This document shows, piece by piece, positions 37,047 through 45,928 of a stretch of 64,000 bases of DNA. The notes beneath the pieces were generated by a model that searched no databases, had not been told where the DNA came from, and saw only the letters and a program-made list of their open reading frames with translations. Both the position numbers and the translations under genes were made by a program. Where the stretch lies: contig NZ_JAALXT010000002.1 of NCBI RefSeq assembly GCF_011634775.1, positions 744,001 to 808,000 of the forward strand, written 5' to 3'. Position 1 is the first letter of the stretch, and every line of letters starts with the position of its first letter. This stretch comes from Thalassoroseus pseudoceratinae. Lineage in GTDB: Bacteria; Planctomycetota; Planctomycetia; Planctomycetales; Planctomycetaceae.

Positions 37047-40000
37047 CTAGTCCTCGGCTAAAATCTCCAAGTTGATGTTACGGAAGCGAACTTCAGTTTT
37101 TCCACCACTATGGATTTGAAAGGCGATAATTCCGCGGTGGGCACCGTCCGGGTCATTGAGATCGACACATTTTTGACCATTGATTCGGGTCTGGATTTGA
37201 TGGTCGTTGGCGATGATTTCGTATGTATTCCACTGGCCTGGTTTGACGTGTTGTTCGCCGGACTTGTCCCACAAGAGTCCGCGACCGTGCTCTTCGTACA
37301 GTTTCCCCCACCAGCCCGCACCGATATCTGCCTGATAACCACTCACTTCATGGTCATGTGCCCGACTGCGAAACTGAATTCCACTATTGCCCGCATTGTC
37401 AACGAGTAGTACTTCCAAGCTCAGGCGGAAATCTTCGACTGATAGATCGCTCACAATCCATTCGTTCTGCTTAAGCCCATCAGTGCGTCCCACTAATTCA
37501 CCGTTTTCAACGGACCACAAACCTTGAGTACCATTCCATCCAGTTAAGTCTCGACCGTTGAATACTGAGGTTGCGTTCCCCGCGTTCGCAAGCATGGGAA
37601 CTTGCTTCTTTCCTTGAAGATAGGCAATCAGTGAACGCACCTCGTGGGGTTTGAGCTGCTTCAATTGTCCATCCGGCATCATGGACTTTTGACTCTCGGC
37701 TCGCTCCTCGATTTCGTTCTTCGGAATAATGACCACAGCATCTGCTGTTTGAAGGGTGATGCTCTTGGCATCTTCATTCTTGATCAGCCCGTTCACAACT
37801 CGTCCATCCGTTGTCGCAATGACTGTAGGGCGATACTCCTTCGCCATAACGGAACTCGGGTCTACAATGTTACTCAAAAGATAGTCAATGTTCGCACGAT
37901 TCGAGCCAGTCAGGTCCGGGCCAATCTTGTTACCGACGCCATAGAGGATATGACATTTCATGCATGTCTTCGCAAAGACTGAACGGCCAAGTTCTTGGTC
38001 GGCGGGCGGATCCTGTTCCGAGGCGATCAGTGTTTTAATGTTAGCGATCCGCTTTAACTTGTCGGCTGCGGTCTCCCGGACAGTACCCCAGACGGTCTTC
38101 AATAGAGAATCAATTTTCTGATCTTCAAAGAATTGTAACTGTCGTACGAGATCGGCTGTTAAGTCGGTTCCAGATATTTGTTTCGCTTCGATTGCCCTTA
38201 GCAACGCGACTCCCGTTGTCACGCGGGAGCAAAGTGTTCCTAAGGCCTTTCGTCGTTGATCCGGTTTGAGATTCGGATAGGCTTCTAGCAGAGAGGTTGC
38301 GATCTTTGGATCCTCGTATTGAGCGAGACCTTGAATTGCGGCATCCTTCAGTGGGTCGGACGCGGATAAAAGCCGGCATAAGGATGGCACAAAACCTGGG
38401 TCACCGGCGTCCAAGAGTGAATTGAGAGCAACAAGACGGGTTTCGACATTCGCTGTGTCGTCTTCGATTCTTAAACGCATCACAGCGAACGCTGCTGGAT
38501 CACCGAAAGTGACTCCCAACGCGGTTGTTTGTAGTCGGACGTCTTCGTTGTTACTTGTCAATAAACGCTTGGAGACCTGCTGCCAGTCACGAGGAGCTTT
38601 GGCTCGACGTTGACCGATGAGTGCCGACCGAATGGCTTGAAGGTACGTAAGTTGTAAATCGCTCGTAGCTGCGTTTTCTAAACCACGAACAAGGGCAGCC
38701 AATGCTGAGTCGGCTCCAGAGCTTCCAATTCGTCGCAGCATAAACTCGCGGACTCGCGGGATGTTCTCTCCCGCGGAAATCGCTAATGCTAGCGCGCGTT
38801 CGGTATCTTCATCTGCCAATGGCTCGGCCGCGTACCAATACATCAAGCCAAGATTGTGGTCGTCCGCGTCTTCAGCGTGACTCATCAGAGCAGCAAGCAA
38901 ATCCCATCGTTGATTGAGTGGCAATTTCTGTGCAGCCGACGCGAGATATCGTCGAACCACTTGAGATTCGTCTTGGCTTGCGAGTTCAATCATTCTTGCC
39001 AATAGACTTTCTGGCACTGCGGCGAAAGTTTTGTCACTCCTTTGATCTATATTCTCCAATGCCAGCTGAAGTGCCCATCCGCGGATGTACGGGCTTGGAT
39101 CGTGAAACATCGTCTCATATTGTTCGTCTGACAGCGAACCAATAACATGCAAGGCCCATGCCGCCCGAAGTCGCCGTGTGTCTTCTTGATGATTTGCTAG
39201 GATGTTCGCGAAAAAAACCATCGTTTTCGAGTCAATCGTTCCGACGGCGGCCCGCTCTTGAAGAATCCGTCGTGAGTGTCGGACGTACCAGTCGTTTTGT
39301 TGGAGTACAAGTTGGGCGAGTTCCAAGTTGCTCATTGATGCGAGCGGTTGTTCTGGCTTCGATGTTTCGGACGGTCCGTAACAGATTTTATAGATCCGGC
39401 CGTTTGTTCGGTCATGCAGGTTTGCTTCACGTCGGTGACACGCCTGCATGTCGTACCAGTCAATCATCCAGGCATTGCCATCTGGACCATAGCGAAGATT
39501 GAGAATTTGCGAAGCCTTGTCGCCGGTCAGAAGAAAGTCTGGACCATGACTACCAATGTAACCGGATCCGTTTGGTTTTAAGATGTCCATGTTCAATCGT
39601 TGACCATGGATATTGTTCATGAAGATCTGGTTGCGATACTGCTTCGGCCAACGTCCTCCGAGATACACCATTGCTCCCGCGTGCGCATGCCCACCACCGG
39701 CTGCGTCCGACTTGCTGTTCCCACTATGTGGGGTCGCACCTAGATAGTGCAGGTGGTCGGCAATTGTCGGGATGTCGCTATATGTATGCGGGTTGAAATG
39801 GTGTCCGCCTTGTCGTTGGTATCGGGCTCCCTGAATGATGTGATAGAGATGAGGGATGACACAAGCCGTGATGAATGCCTGCCCATGATCATTAAAGTCG
39901 ACACCCCACGGATTACTAGTTCCATGGGCAAAAACATCAAACTCATGCCGCAGCGGGTGATAACGCCAGACCGCACAGTTGAGCGGGGTACGTTCATCAT

Positions 40001-42857
40001 CGGGAGTGCCCGGCTTGCCGACACGCGAGTGCGTAAACACACCATGGCAACCATACAGCCAACCATCAGGCCCCCAGATGAACGCATTCAACGTCTCGTG
40101 TGTATCTTGATAGCCCCAACCGTCTAGGAGAATTTCGGGCTTAGAGTCTGGAATGTCATCACCATTGCGGTCGGGGATGAACATGAGATATGGCGCAGCC
40201 CCCACCCAAACACCGCCAAATCCGACTTCGAGTCCACTGACGAGATTCAATCCTTCCATAAAGACTTTGCGTCGGTCGAGCGAGCCGTCTCCGTCAGTGT
40301 CTTCGAAAATCAGAATTCGATCACGCCCCAGGTCGCCTTTTGCCCGGATCGGGTATTCGTATGCTTCCGCGATCCAGACCCGTCCGCGATCGTCAATGGC
40401 CATGGCAATCGGTTGTTGAACGTCAGGCTCGGCGGCGCCAACGGCGACGGAAAACCCGTCAGGGAGTTTCATGGCGGCGGCAGCTTCCACAGCGGACAAC
40501 CCAGCATAGGGGTACTCATCGGGCGAAAGAACAATAGAGACCGGTGTGATGTCAGCAGGGCGTTGGTTGTGGAGTCGAAAGTGATCGAAGTTCACATGGC
40601 CCCACCCACCGCGGTGATTGTCGACCAGCCGGATCATAATCTCCTGCCCCATGTGAGGACGCAGGTCGACAGTGATTTGTCGTAGCGACTCGTTGTTCTG
40701 CCCAACGACTTTATAGAACGATTTCCCCGTATCTTTCCGAACGAGTTCCACACGTGTGTCCTCGCCATCACCACCACTCATTAAGAAGGTGGCATATCGA
40801 TCGGTGACGAGAAATGGCGTGGAAGTCAACGTACCAACGCGTTCGTCTCCAAACTTCTCAAAGCCGCCAATCCAGTAGTCGCCTTGATGGCGACTCCTCA
40901 TGTCCGATCGACGGGCGAAGACGGTGTCACCTTTGATGGGTTGACCTTCCCACGCATTGCCATCAGCTGTCCAATCGGCCAGCGTGCCCGTTTCAAAGTC
41001 GAGATTGAGTTCCCGGCCATCAGCGGACTTTGGTTTTATGCCGGTTGCCGCGTTTGTTGGACTAGCATCGACTCGCTTGCCAACAACATAACTGTCATCC
41101 GATTTTTTGATTCGTAGATAGTCAATCCCAAACATATAGGCTTTGGCAGCCTTCGGGTTGGCCCCTAGTAACTGGACATTGAATCGATGGCGTTTGCCTT
41201 CGACGCTAGTTTTCGGAAATGAGAGCACACCCGTTGTGATGACCTCGGGGTTATAGAGATCGATGGGCGGGCCAAGGAGTTTATCATCGATTGATAGTTG
41301 GACAATGCCATAGTCGCGGGCACATGTTAACACAACTTCGATCTCAACGGTTCCCGTGAACTCTGGGAGGTCCACAGAAAGTTTTTCACCGGGTTGGGCG
41401 CCAGTCCACCAGAGGTGAGAATTGTTGCTCCATTGATCATCGGGAAAGGAAGACATTGCCTGTGGTCTTGCATTTCCTCGAGTTGGCTGTGCCGTGAGTG
41501 TCTCACCTTCGATCGCGTCTGCTACGAGACTCGTTCTTGGATCGATCTTAGAGCTAGGTCCTCGCAGAGTTTTACCATGGCTGACTTTGGTCAACTTCGG
41601 ACCGGTATAGATCTTTGGCTGGGCGGCGGCGAATTCGTCTTGACTGACTGATTGCGTTTCCTGTCTCAGTACGTTGGCACCGAGCATTCCACCCACGACA
41701 ATGTCAGGCTGTTTGTCTTGGTTGACATCGACGATCGAAATTTGCCGCCCAATCCCGGATTGGTCGTCGGCGAGGTAGGGGACCCAGTCAACACCGTCCT
41801 TGTTTCGAACTAATTTGAACCAGTACACCACCGCGCCGGCGTCCCACTGTGGACTTTGCTTGTGGTGCGACCAATAGGTTTTTCCCGTGACAATGTCTTT
41901 AAGTCCGTCGCCGTCCATGTCGGCCAGTGCGATCGAATGAAGTTCACTGAACACGATGCCGTATTTGTTCTCGGACGGATGTTGTCCCATGATGAGATGA
42001 TGTTTAAAGCTCGGTTCAGTAGAGTTGTTGTCTGTCGAGACTTGTTCGTACCAACCAAGCCCGAATTCGTGCGCTCGATGCCCAGTGATCACATCGTTGT
42101 CTCCGTCCCCGTCCACATCATAGGCATACATCTCCGCACCACCGTAGCCCTCGCTGAAGGAGACCTCGTGCGGAATCCAGCGGGACGTCAATTGATGTGT
42201 GAGGGGCTGTTCGAACCAACCTTTGGAATGCAAAATGTCTCGCCGGCCGTCGCCATTGACATCACCAATGCCTAGGCCGTGCCCGAACCGCTTGGCTGTC
42301 ATCTGCTCGGAAATTGGGTGAAACGTCCAAGTCTTAAAGGGACGATCCCAGTCAATCGTTAAGAAACCGAAAAAACCATCACGTGTGCAGACCAGTTCCG
42401 GTCGTTCGTCACCGACGAGATTCGTGAACTGAGGCGACTCATTCGAAACCCAGTCAAATACCTCATGTTGTGGCCAATGGGAATCGAATCCGTCTTGACC
42501 AGGATTTTCATATACATAGGCTGGTGTTCCTGGGAAGCCGACAACTAGCACGTCGTTCCGACCGTCACCATTGAAATCGTATATCCAGTTGAAGAAGTTG
42601 TCGGCATACGCATTTCGATCTTGGGGTTTCGGTTCATAAATCTCGTGCTTGGTCTTGAATTCCGGTCCGGCGAACCAATAGGGTCCATAAACGACATCTG
42701 GTACGCTATCCCCATTGACATCTGCTGCGTTAGCACCTTCCGAGAAGTACTCTTTCGTCAACTGCTGACGATCAAATGAGTGCGTCGTAAATTCCTCGGC
42801 ATTGATCGAGACTGATAGCGACAGGAAAAATAATCCCAATTGTCCGGTGAAACGCAT
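37047..42857 (-). CDS. Giant mosaic: FG-GAP propeller, PVC-type dehydrogenase, HEAT-like repeats, cytochrome c and DUF1080
   Basis: 1,936 codons from ATG 42857 with GAGG upstream. After a signal peptide come FG-GAP repeats (to about 410; ADVNGDSVPDVV, YDVDGDGDNDVI, ADMDGDGLKDIV), a jelly-roll region, then a PVC-type membrane-bound dehydrogenase propeller (IAMAIDDRGRVWIAEAYEYP, FIWGPDGWLYGCHGVF, HGTSNPWGVDFNDHG). HEAT-like helical repeats follow. Near the end, CMKCH (1632-1636) binds haem c, with a distal Met likely in SMMPDG, and a DUF1080 domain occupies about 1763-1934. Likely a periplasmic sugar-oxidising electron-transfer protein. The core architecture is usual for planctomycetes, but adding both FG-GAP and DUF1080 ends is extreme. 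Confidence 0.93.
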   Translation of the reverse strand: MRFTGQLGLFFLSLSVSINAEEFTTHSFDRQQLTKEYFSEGANAADVNGDSVPDVVYGPYWFAGPEFKTKHEIYEPKPQDRNAYADNFFNWIYDFNGDGRNDVLVVGFPGTPAYVYENPGQDGFDSHWPQHEVFDWVSNESPQFTNLVGDERPELVCTRDGFFGFLTIDWDRPFKTWTFHPISEQMTAKRFGHGLGIGDVNGDGRRDILHSKGWFEQPLTHQLTSRWIPHEVSFSEGYGGAEMYAYDVDGDGDNDVITGHRAHEFGLGWYEQVSTDNNSTEPSFKHHLIMGQHPSENKYGIVFSELHSIALADMDGDGLKDIVTGKTYWSHHKQSPQWDAGAVVYWFKLVRNKDGVDWVPYLADDQSGIGRQISIVDVNQDKQPDIVVGGMLGANVLRQETQSVSQDEFAAAQPKIYTGPKLTKVSHGKTLRGPSSKIDPRTSLVADAIEGETLTAQPTRGNARPQAMSSFPDDQWSNNSHLWWTGAQPGEKLSVDLPEFTGTVEIEVVLTCARDYGIVQLSIDDKLLGPPIDLYNPEVITTGVLSFPKTSVEGKRHRFNVQLLGANPKAAKAYMFGIDYLRIKKSDDSYVVGKRVDASPTNAATGIKPKSADGRELNLDFETGTLADWTADGNAWEGQPIKGDTVFARRSDMRSRHQGDYWIGGFEKFGDERVGTLTSTPFLVTDRYATFLMSGGDGEDTRVELVRKDTGKSFYKVVGQNNESLRQITVDLRPHMGQEIMIRLVDNHRGGWGHVNFDHFRLHNQRPADITPVSIVLSPDEYPYAGLSAVEAAAAMKLPDGFSVAVGAAEPDVQQPIAMAIDDRGRVWIAEAYEYPIRAKGDLGRDRILIFEDTDGDGSLDRRKVFMEGLNLVSGLEVGFGGVWVGAAPYLMFIPDRNGDDIPDSKPEILLDGWGYQDTHETLNAFIWGPDGWLYGCHGVFTHSRVGKPGTPDDERTPLNCAVWRYHPLRHEFDVFAHGTSNPWGVDFNDHGQAFITACVIPHLYHIIQGARYQRQGGHHFNPHTYSDIPTIADHLHYLGATPHSGNSKSDAAGGGHAHAGAMVYLGGRWPKQYRNQIFMNNIHGQRLNMDILKPNGSGYIGSHGPDFLLTGDKASQILNLRYGPDGNAWMIDWYDMQACHRREANLHDRTNGRIYKICYGPSETSKPEQPLASMSNLELAQLVLQQNDWYVRHSRRILQERAAVGTIDSKTMVFFANILANHQEDTRRLRAAWALHVIGSLSDEQYETMFHDPSPYIRGWALQLALENIDQRSDKTFAAVPESLLARMIELASQDESQVVRRYLASAAQKLPLNQRWDLLAALMSHAEDADDHNLGLMYWYAAEPLADEDTERALALAISAGENIPRVREFMLRRIGSSGADSALAALVRGLENAATSDLQLTYLQAIRSALIGQRRAKAPRDWQQVSKRLLTSNNEDVRLQTTALGVTFGDPAAFAVMRLRIEDDTANVETRLVALNSLLDAGDPGFVPSLCRLLSASDPLKDAAIQGLAQYEDPKIATSLLEAYPNLKPDQRRKALGTLCSRVTTGVALLRAIEAKQISGTDLTADLVRQLQFFEDQKIDSLLKTVWGTVRETAADKLKRIANIKTLIASEQDPPADQELGRSVFAKTCMKCHILYGVGNKIGPDLTGSNRANIDYLLSNIVDPSSVMAKEYRPTVIATTDGRVVNGLIKNEDAKSITLQTADAVVIIPKNEIEERAESQKSMMPDGQLKQLKPHEVRSLIAYLQGKKQVPMLANAGNATSVFNGRDLTGWNGTQGLWSVENGELVGRTDGLKQNEWIVSDLSVEDFRLSLEVLLVDNAGNSGIQFRSRAHDHEVSGYQADIGAGWWGKLYEEHGRGLLWDKSGEQHVKPGQWNTYEIIANDHQIQTRINGQKCVDLNDPDGAHRGIIAFQIHSGGKTEVRFRNINLEILAED

Positions 42858-42971
42858 TCGGGAACCTCGTCTGAGAGAAAAAGCAAGTTTGCAAGACTTA
42901 CCGCACACGTTTGGTATGTGCTCTGATAGTTGCTGATGAGTTTTTAAGCGGCGATTTGATAGATTGTATCG

Positions 42972-43481
42972 TTATTCAAGCTCGTCAGAAGGCGGAGGGT
43001 ATATGACCTCCCCAAGAATACTGGAAAGGGAACCCGCAATCAGTTCGTGAGCCATCCATTCATCGCCACCGTCAAAGGGGGATGCGAGATGCGTTGCTAG
43101 TTCTGCAGAGAACTCGAACTGTTGGTAGGAATTTGGATGGCCAAGAACGATTGCGAAATCAAATCCTCGGTCTCTGCATGACTTGAGTCCTGCATCCACC
43201 AGCAGACTGCCGATGCCCTGTCGCTGATGATTCGGATGGACCGCCATTGGTGCGAGTGAGACTGCCGTTAGCGTTGGCGATTCCGTCACGATTTTCACGC
43301 GGCTAAAGAAGATGTGACCGATGACTTCCGAAGCGAGATCTGCGACCAATGAGACTTCTTTGAAGCCGCCGTCTCGAAGTGCGTCGATGAGATTTGCTTC
43401 GGCGGCATTGTCGAATGCGATGCGATTGACGTTCCGGATTCCTGCGTAGTCTCGTTCAGTCTCAGGACGAATCGTGACCAT
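42972..43481 (-). CDS. GNAT family N-acetyltransferase (YhbS-like)
   Basis: 169 codons from ATG 43481, with GAGGAC six bases upstream; the 24-codon upstream extension is not supported. It opens IRPETERDYAGIRNVNRIAF, followed by EVIGHIFFSRVKI and the acetyl-CoA loop MAVHPNHQRQGIGSLLVDAG, then AIVLGHPNSYQQFEF. This is the pattern of the COG3153/YhbS group of predicted acetyltransferases. Substrate unknown. It lies downstream of the threonine synthase gene on the same strand, separated by 160 bases and a hairpin, so it is probably transcribed alone. Confidence 0.9.
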   Translation of the reverse strand: MVTIRPETERDYAGIRNVNRIAFDNAAEANLIDALRDGGFKEVSLVADLASEVIGHIFFSRVKIVTESPTLTAVSLAPMAVHPNHQRQGIGSLLVDAGLKSCRDRGFDFAIVLGHPNSYQQFEFSAELATHLASPFDGGDEWMAHELIAGSLSSILGEVIYPPPSDELE

Positions 43482-43636
43482 CAAAGTCCTCACGATAGAA
43501 TGGCGAATGTTCGTGCCTAGTCTATATACATCCTGCGAAACGCTTGGTTGCATCTGCTATGATTGGGTTTGTGTCGTTTTGATCTTCGTTTTCTACTCGG
43601 TCCTAGTTGCGTCGATCTTTGATAATCGAAGGAAGT

Positions 43637-43670
43637 CGCATCTAGGAATCGTTCGCGGTTGCTAGATGCG
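43637..43670 (-). terminator. Hairpin overlapping the thrC stop codon
   Basis: CGCATCTAG (43637-43645) pairs with CTAGATGCG (43662-43670) around a 16-base loop, covering the last codons and stop of thrC. The following minus-strand bases are only moderately U-rich, so termination is probable, not proven. Confidence 0.5.
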
Positions 43671-44892
43671 TATAGTCAATCGGTTTTGTGCAATCCAATG
43701 TGTTCGTCATGGGGGGGAGTTCGTATTTCAGTCCCGTGGCACAGTTGAACAACACGGCTGATTCGTCAGCACGAACCCGACCGTCTTGAATGGACTGTTT
43801 ATAGGCGGCGTATGTAGCCGCCCCCTCCGGGCACATTAGGAACCCTTCGCGTTCGGAGACTTCATCACGGGCTGCGAGAATTGCATCGTCATTGACGGCA
43901 ATGGCGAACCCATTGCTTTCACGAACCGCTTGCAGAATCAGAAAGTCGCCAACGGCCACCGGCACACGAATTCCTGCTGCGACCGTATGGGCATTCTGCC
44001 AAAGTTCTGCAGAGTCTCGGCCTTCCTCATAGGCTTTGACCATTGGAGCGCATCCGGTGGCTTGCACCGCGACCATTCGGGGCAGTTTTCCGGTCAGCCA
44101 GCCGATTTCTTTGAGTTCGTTGAATGCCTTCCACATTCCGATCAATCCCGTCCCCCCGCCGGTGGGATAGAAGATGACATCGGGAACGTTCCAGCCGAGT
44201 TGGTCGGCTAATTCGAGGCCCATTGTCTTTTTACCTTCGATGCGGTACGGCTCTTTGAGTGTGGAGAGATCGAACCAGCCCATCGATTCTTTGCCTTTAC
44301 GCACGATTCGTCCACAGTCGTTGATCAGTCCATTGACCCGCCAAACTTTGGCGCCCTGAGCAGCGATTTCGCGGACGTTGATTTCCGGAGTGTCTGCGGG
44401 GCAGAAAACGTAGCTTTCGATGCCTGCTCGGGTTGCGTAGGCTGCCAATGCGGCTCCGGCATTGCCATTGGTTGGCATCGCGATTTTTGTGATGCCAAGT
44501 TCCTTGGCCATCGAGATGGCCATGCACAGTCCGCGCGCTTTGAACGACCCCGTTGGCAGACGGCCCTCGTCTTTGACCAGCAAGTCGCCGCTGCCGGCTT
44601 GCAGTCTGGGAATCGGAATCAAAGGCGTTTGACATTCGCCAAGGCTGACGATGTTCTCCCGCCGCCGCACTGGTAGAAATTCTCGGTACCGCCACATGTC
44701 CGCGGGGCGAGTTGCGAGTTCCTGTTGGCTAATTTTCTGACTGAGTGTAGACAGGTCATATTTAACAATCAGCGGTTTTCCAGCTCGTGATAGGCCGTGC
44801 ACTTGGTCCGCTTCGTAACGATCGCCCTGCATGCCACATTCCAGATGGGTCACGAAAGTGGGCCGCTCGGTCGTGAGATTATCGTTTGTCAT
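43642..44892 (-). CDS. thrC: Threonine synthase
   Basis: 416 codons from ATG 44892; a further in-frame ATG at 44970 would run into the divergent promoter region. It is a fold-type II PLP enzyme converting O-phosphohomoserine to threonine. The PLP Lys is in PTGSFKARG (Lys118), and the phosphate-binding Gly loop is YPTGGGTGLIGMW. An N-terminal segment with THLECGMQGDRYEADQVHGL carries the Cys pair typical of the longer class. PTNGNAGAALAAYA is the substrate-facing loop. No other thr gene is nearby, so the gene is isolated from its pathway. Other fold-II enzymes such as cysteate synthase are a small alternative. Confidence 0.87.
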   Translation of the reverse strand: MTNDNLTTERPTFVTHLECGMQGDRYEADQVHGLSRAGKPLIVKYDLSTLSQKISQQELATRPADMWRYREFLPVRRRENIVSLGECQTPLIPIPRLQAGSGDLLVKDEGRLPTGSFKARGLCMAISMAKELGITKIAMPTNGNAGAALAAYATRAGIESYVFCPADTPEINVREIAAQGAKVWRVNGLINDCGRIVRKGKESMGWFDLSTLKEPYRIEGKKTMGLELADQLGWNVPDVIFYPTGGGTGLIGMWKAFNELKEIGWLTGKLPRMVAVQATGCAPMVKAYEEGRDSAELWQNAHTVAAGIRVPVAVGDFLILQAVRESNGFAIAVNDDAILAARDEVSEREGFLMCPEGAATYAAYKQSIQDGRVRADESAVLFNCATGLKYELPPMTNTLDCTKPIDYTHLATANDS

Positions 44893-45012
44893 AGCTGGTT
44901 CGTCTTTCGATTCTTGTCCGCCCGGTTGGCCGACTCGTTCCGCTGACGATAACATGGGCCGATGTGACAACCAACTCTCTCAACCTTCCCACGACCTTAA
45001 AGCCGAGCCGTT

Positions 45013-45807
45013 ATGACAAAGATTGCGATTCAGTTTTCGACCTGGATGATGGTTTTCGCCGTTTTTGGATCACAGGGTTTAACCGCAGAACCGATTCGCT
45101 TGCGGGTCCTCAGTTACAACATCCATCATGCCGAGGGCGTTGACGGAAAACTCGATGTGGAACGAATTGCCAAGGTCATTAACGCAGTTGACCCTGACAT
45201 TGTGGCGCTGCAGGAAGTCGATCAGAAAGTGCAGCGGTCGAATGGGGTGCATCAACCCAAAGAACTTGCTCGCTTGACGAAAATGAACGTCGCATTTGGA
45301 GCGAATATCCCCTTGCAAGGTGGACATTATGGCAACGCGATTCTATCGCGATTCCCGATCACGAAGCGCAAAAACGAATTGCTCCCCAATGTGAATGACG
45401 GTGAGCAACGGGGAGTATTGGTCGGTGAGATTACGATTCCCGATCTGCCAACGTCACTGTTGATTTTGGCAACGCACTTTGATCATCGAGCCAATGACCA
45501 AGAGCGAACTCTTTCCGCGAAATTCATCAATCAGCGTTTCACTGCTGACAACGGGCCGGCGTTGTTGATGGGGGATTTGAACGATGTGATTGGGAGTGCA
45601 ACTCTCGATCAACTGGTGGTCGCCTGGACGCGGACGAACTCCAAAGCGTTGCCGACAATCCCGGTCAAACGACCAACGCGGCAGATCGACTTTGTCTTGT
45701 TTCGCCCGGTGGATCGTTGGACCGTCGTTGAGACGCGTGTATTGGATGAGGCGGTGGCTTCGGATCATCGGCCAATCCTGAGTGTGCTCGAAATCCGCCC
45801 TAAGTGA
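45013..45807 (+). CDS. Secreted endonuclease/exonuclease/phosphatase family protein
   Basis: 264 codons from ATG 45013. Signal peptide: FSTWMMVFAVFGSQGLTA. The EEP fold is clear: RVLSYNIHHAEG (Asn), DPDIVALQEVD (metal-binding Glu), GNAILSRFPI, LLILATHFDHR (His), LLMGDLND (Asp and Asn) and the C-terminal ASDHRPIL (catalytic His). Members cleave phosphodiesters in nucleic acids, sphingomyelin or inositol phosphates. The export signal makes an extracellular nuclease or phospholipase-type role likely; which one cannot be told. It is divergent from thrC, with a 120-base shared promoter region. Confidence 0.93.
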   Translation: MTKIAIQFSTWMMVFAVFGSQGLTAEPIRLRVLSYNIHHAEGVDGKLDVERIAKVINAVDPDIVALQEVDQKVQRSNGVHQPKELARLTKMNVAFGANIPLQGGHYGNAILSRFPITKRKNELLPNVNDGEQRGVLVGEITIPDLPTSLLILATHFDHRANDQERTLSAKFINQRFTADNGPALLMGDLNDVIGSATLDQLVVAWTRTNSKALPTIPVKRPTRQIDFVLFRPVDRWTVVETRVLDEAVASDHRPILSVLEIRPK

Positions 45808-45928
45808 CGTACCGCGTGCATTTCGATCGTTGCACTTCCCACGCGAGATGGGCAGAATGTCTGAACCAATCAACGTTCGCTGATAATTCGCTCAATCGCC
45901 CACTTCAATCTGAGGGAAATCTCCCTTG

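Noticed and set aside
43474-43665. Small plus-strand frame between the GNAT gene and thrC
   Set aside because: It overlaps the start of the GNAT gene and the thrC terminator hairpin and has no ribosome binding site.
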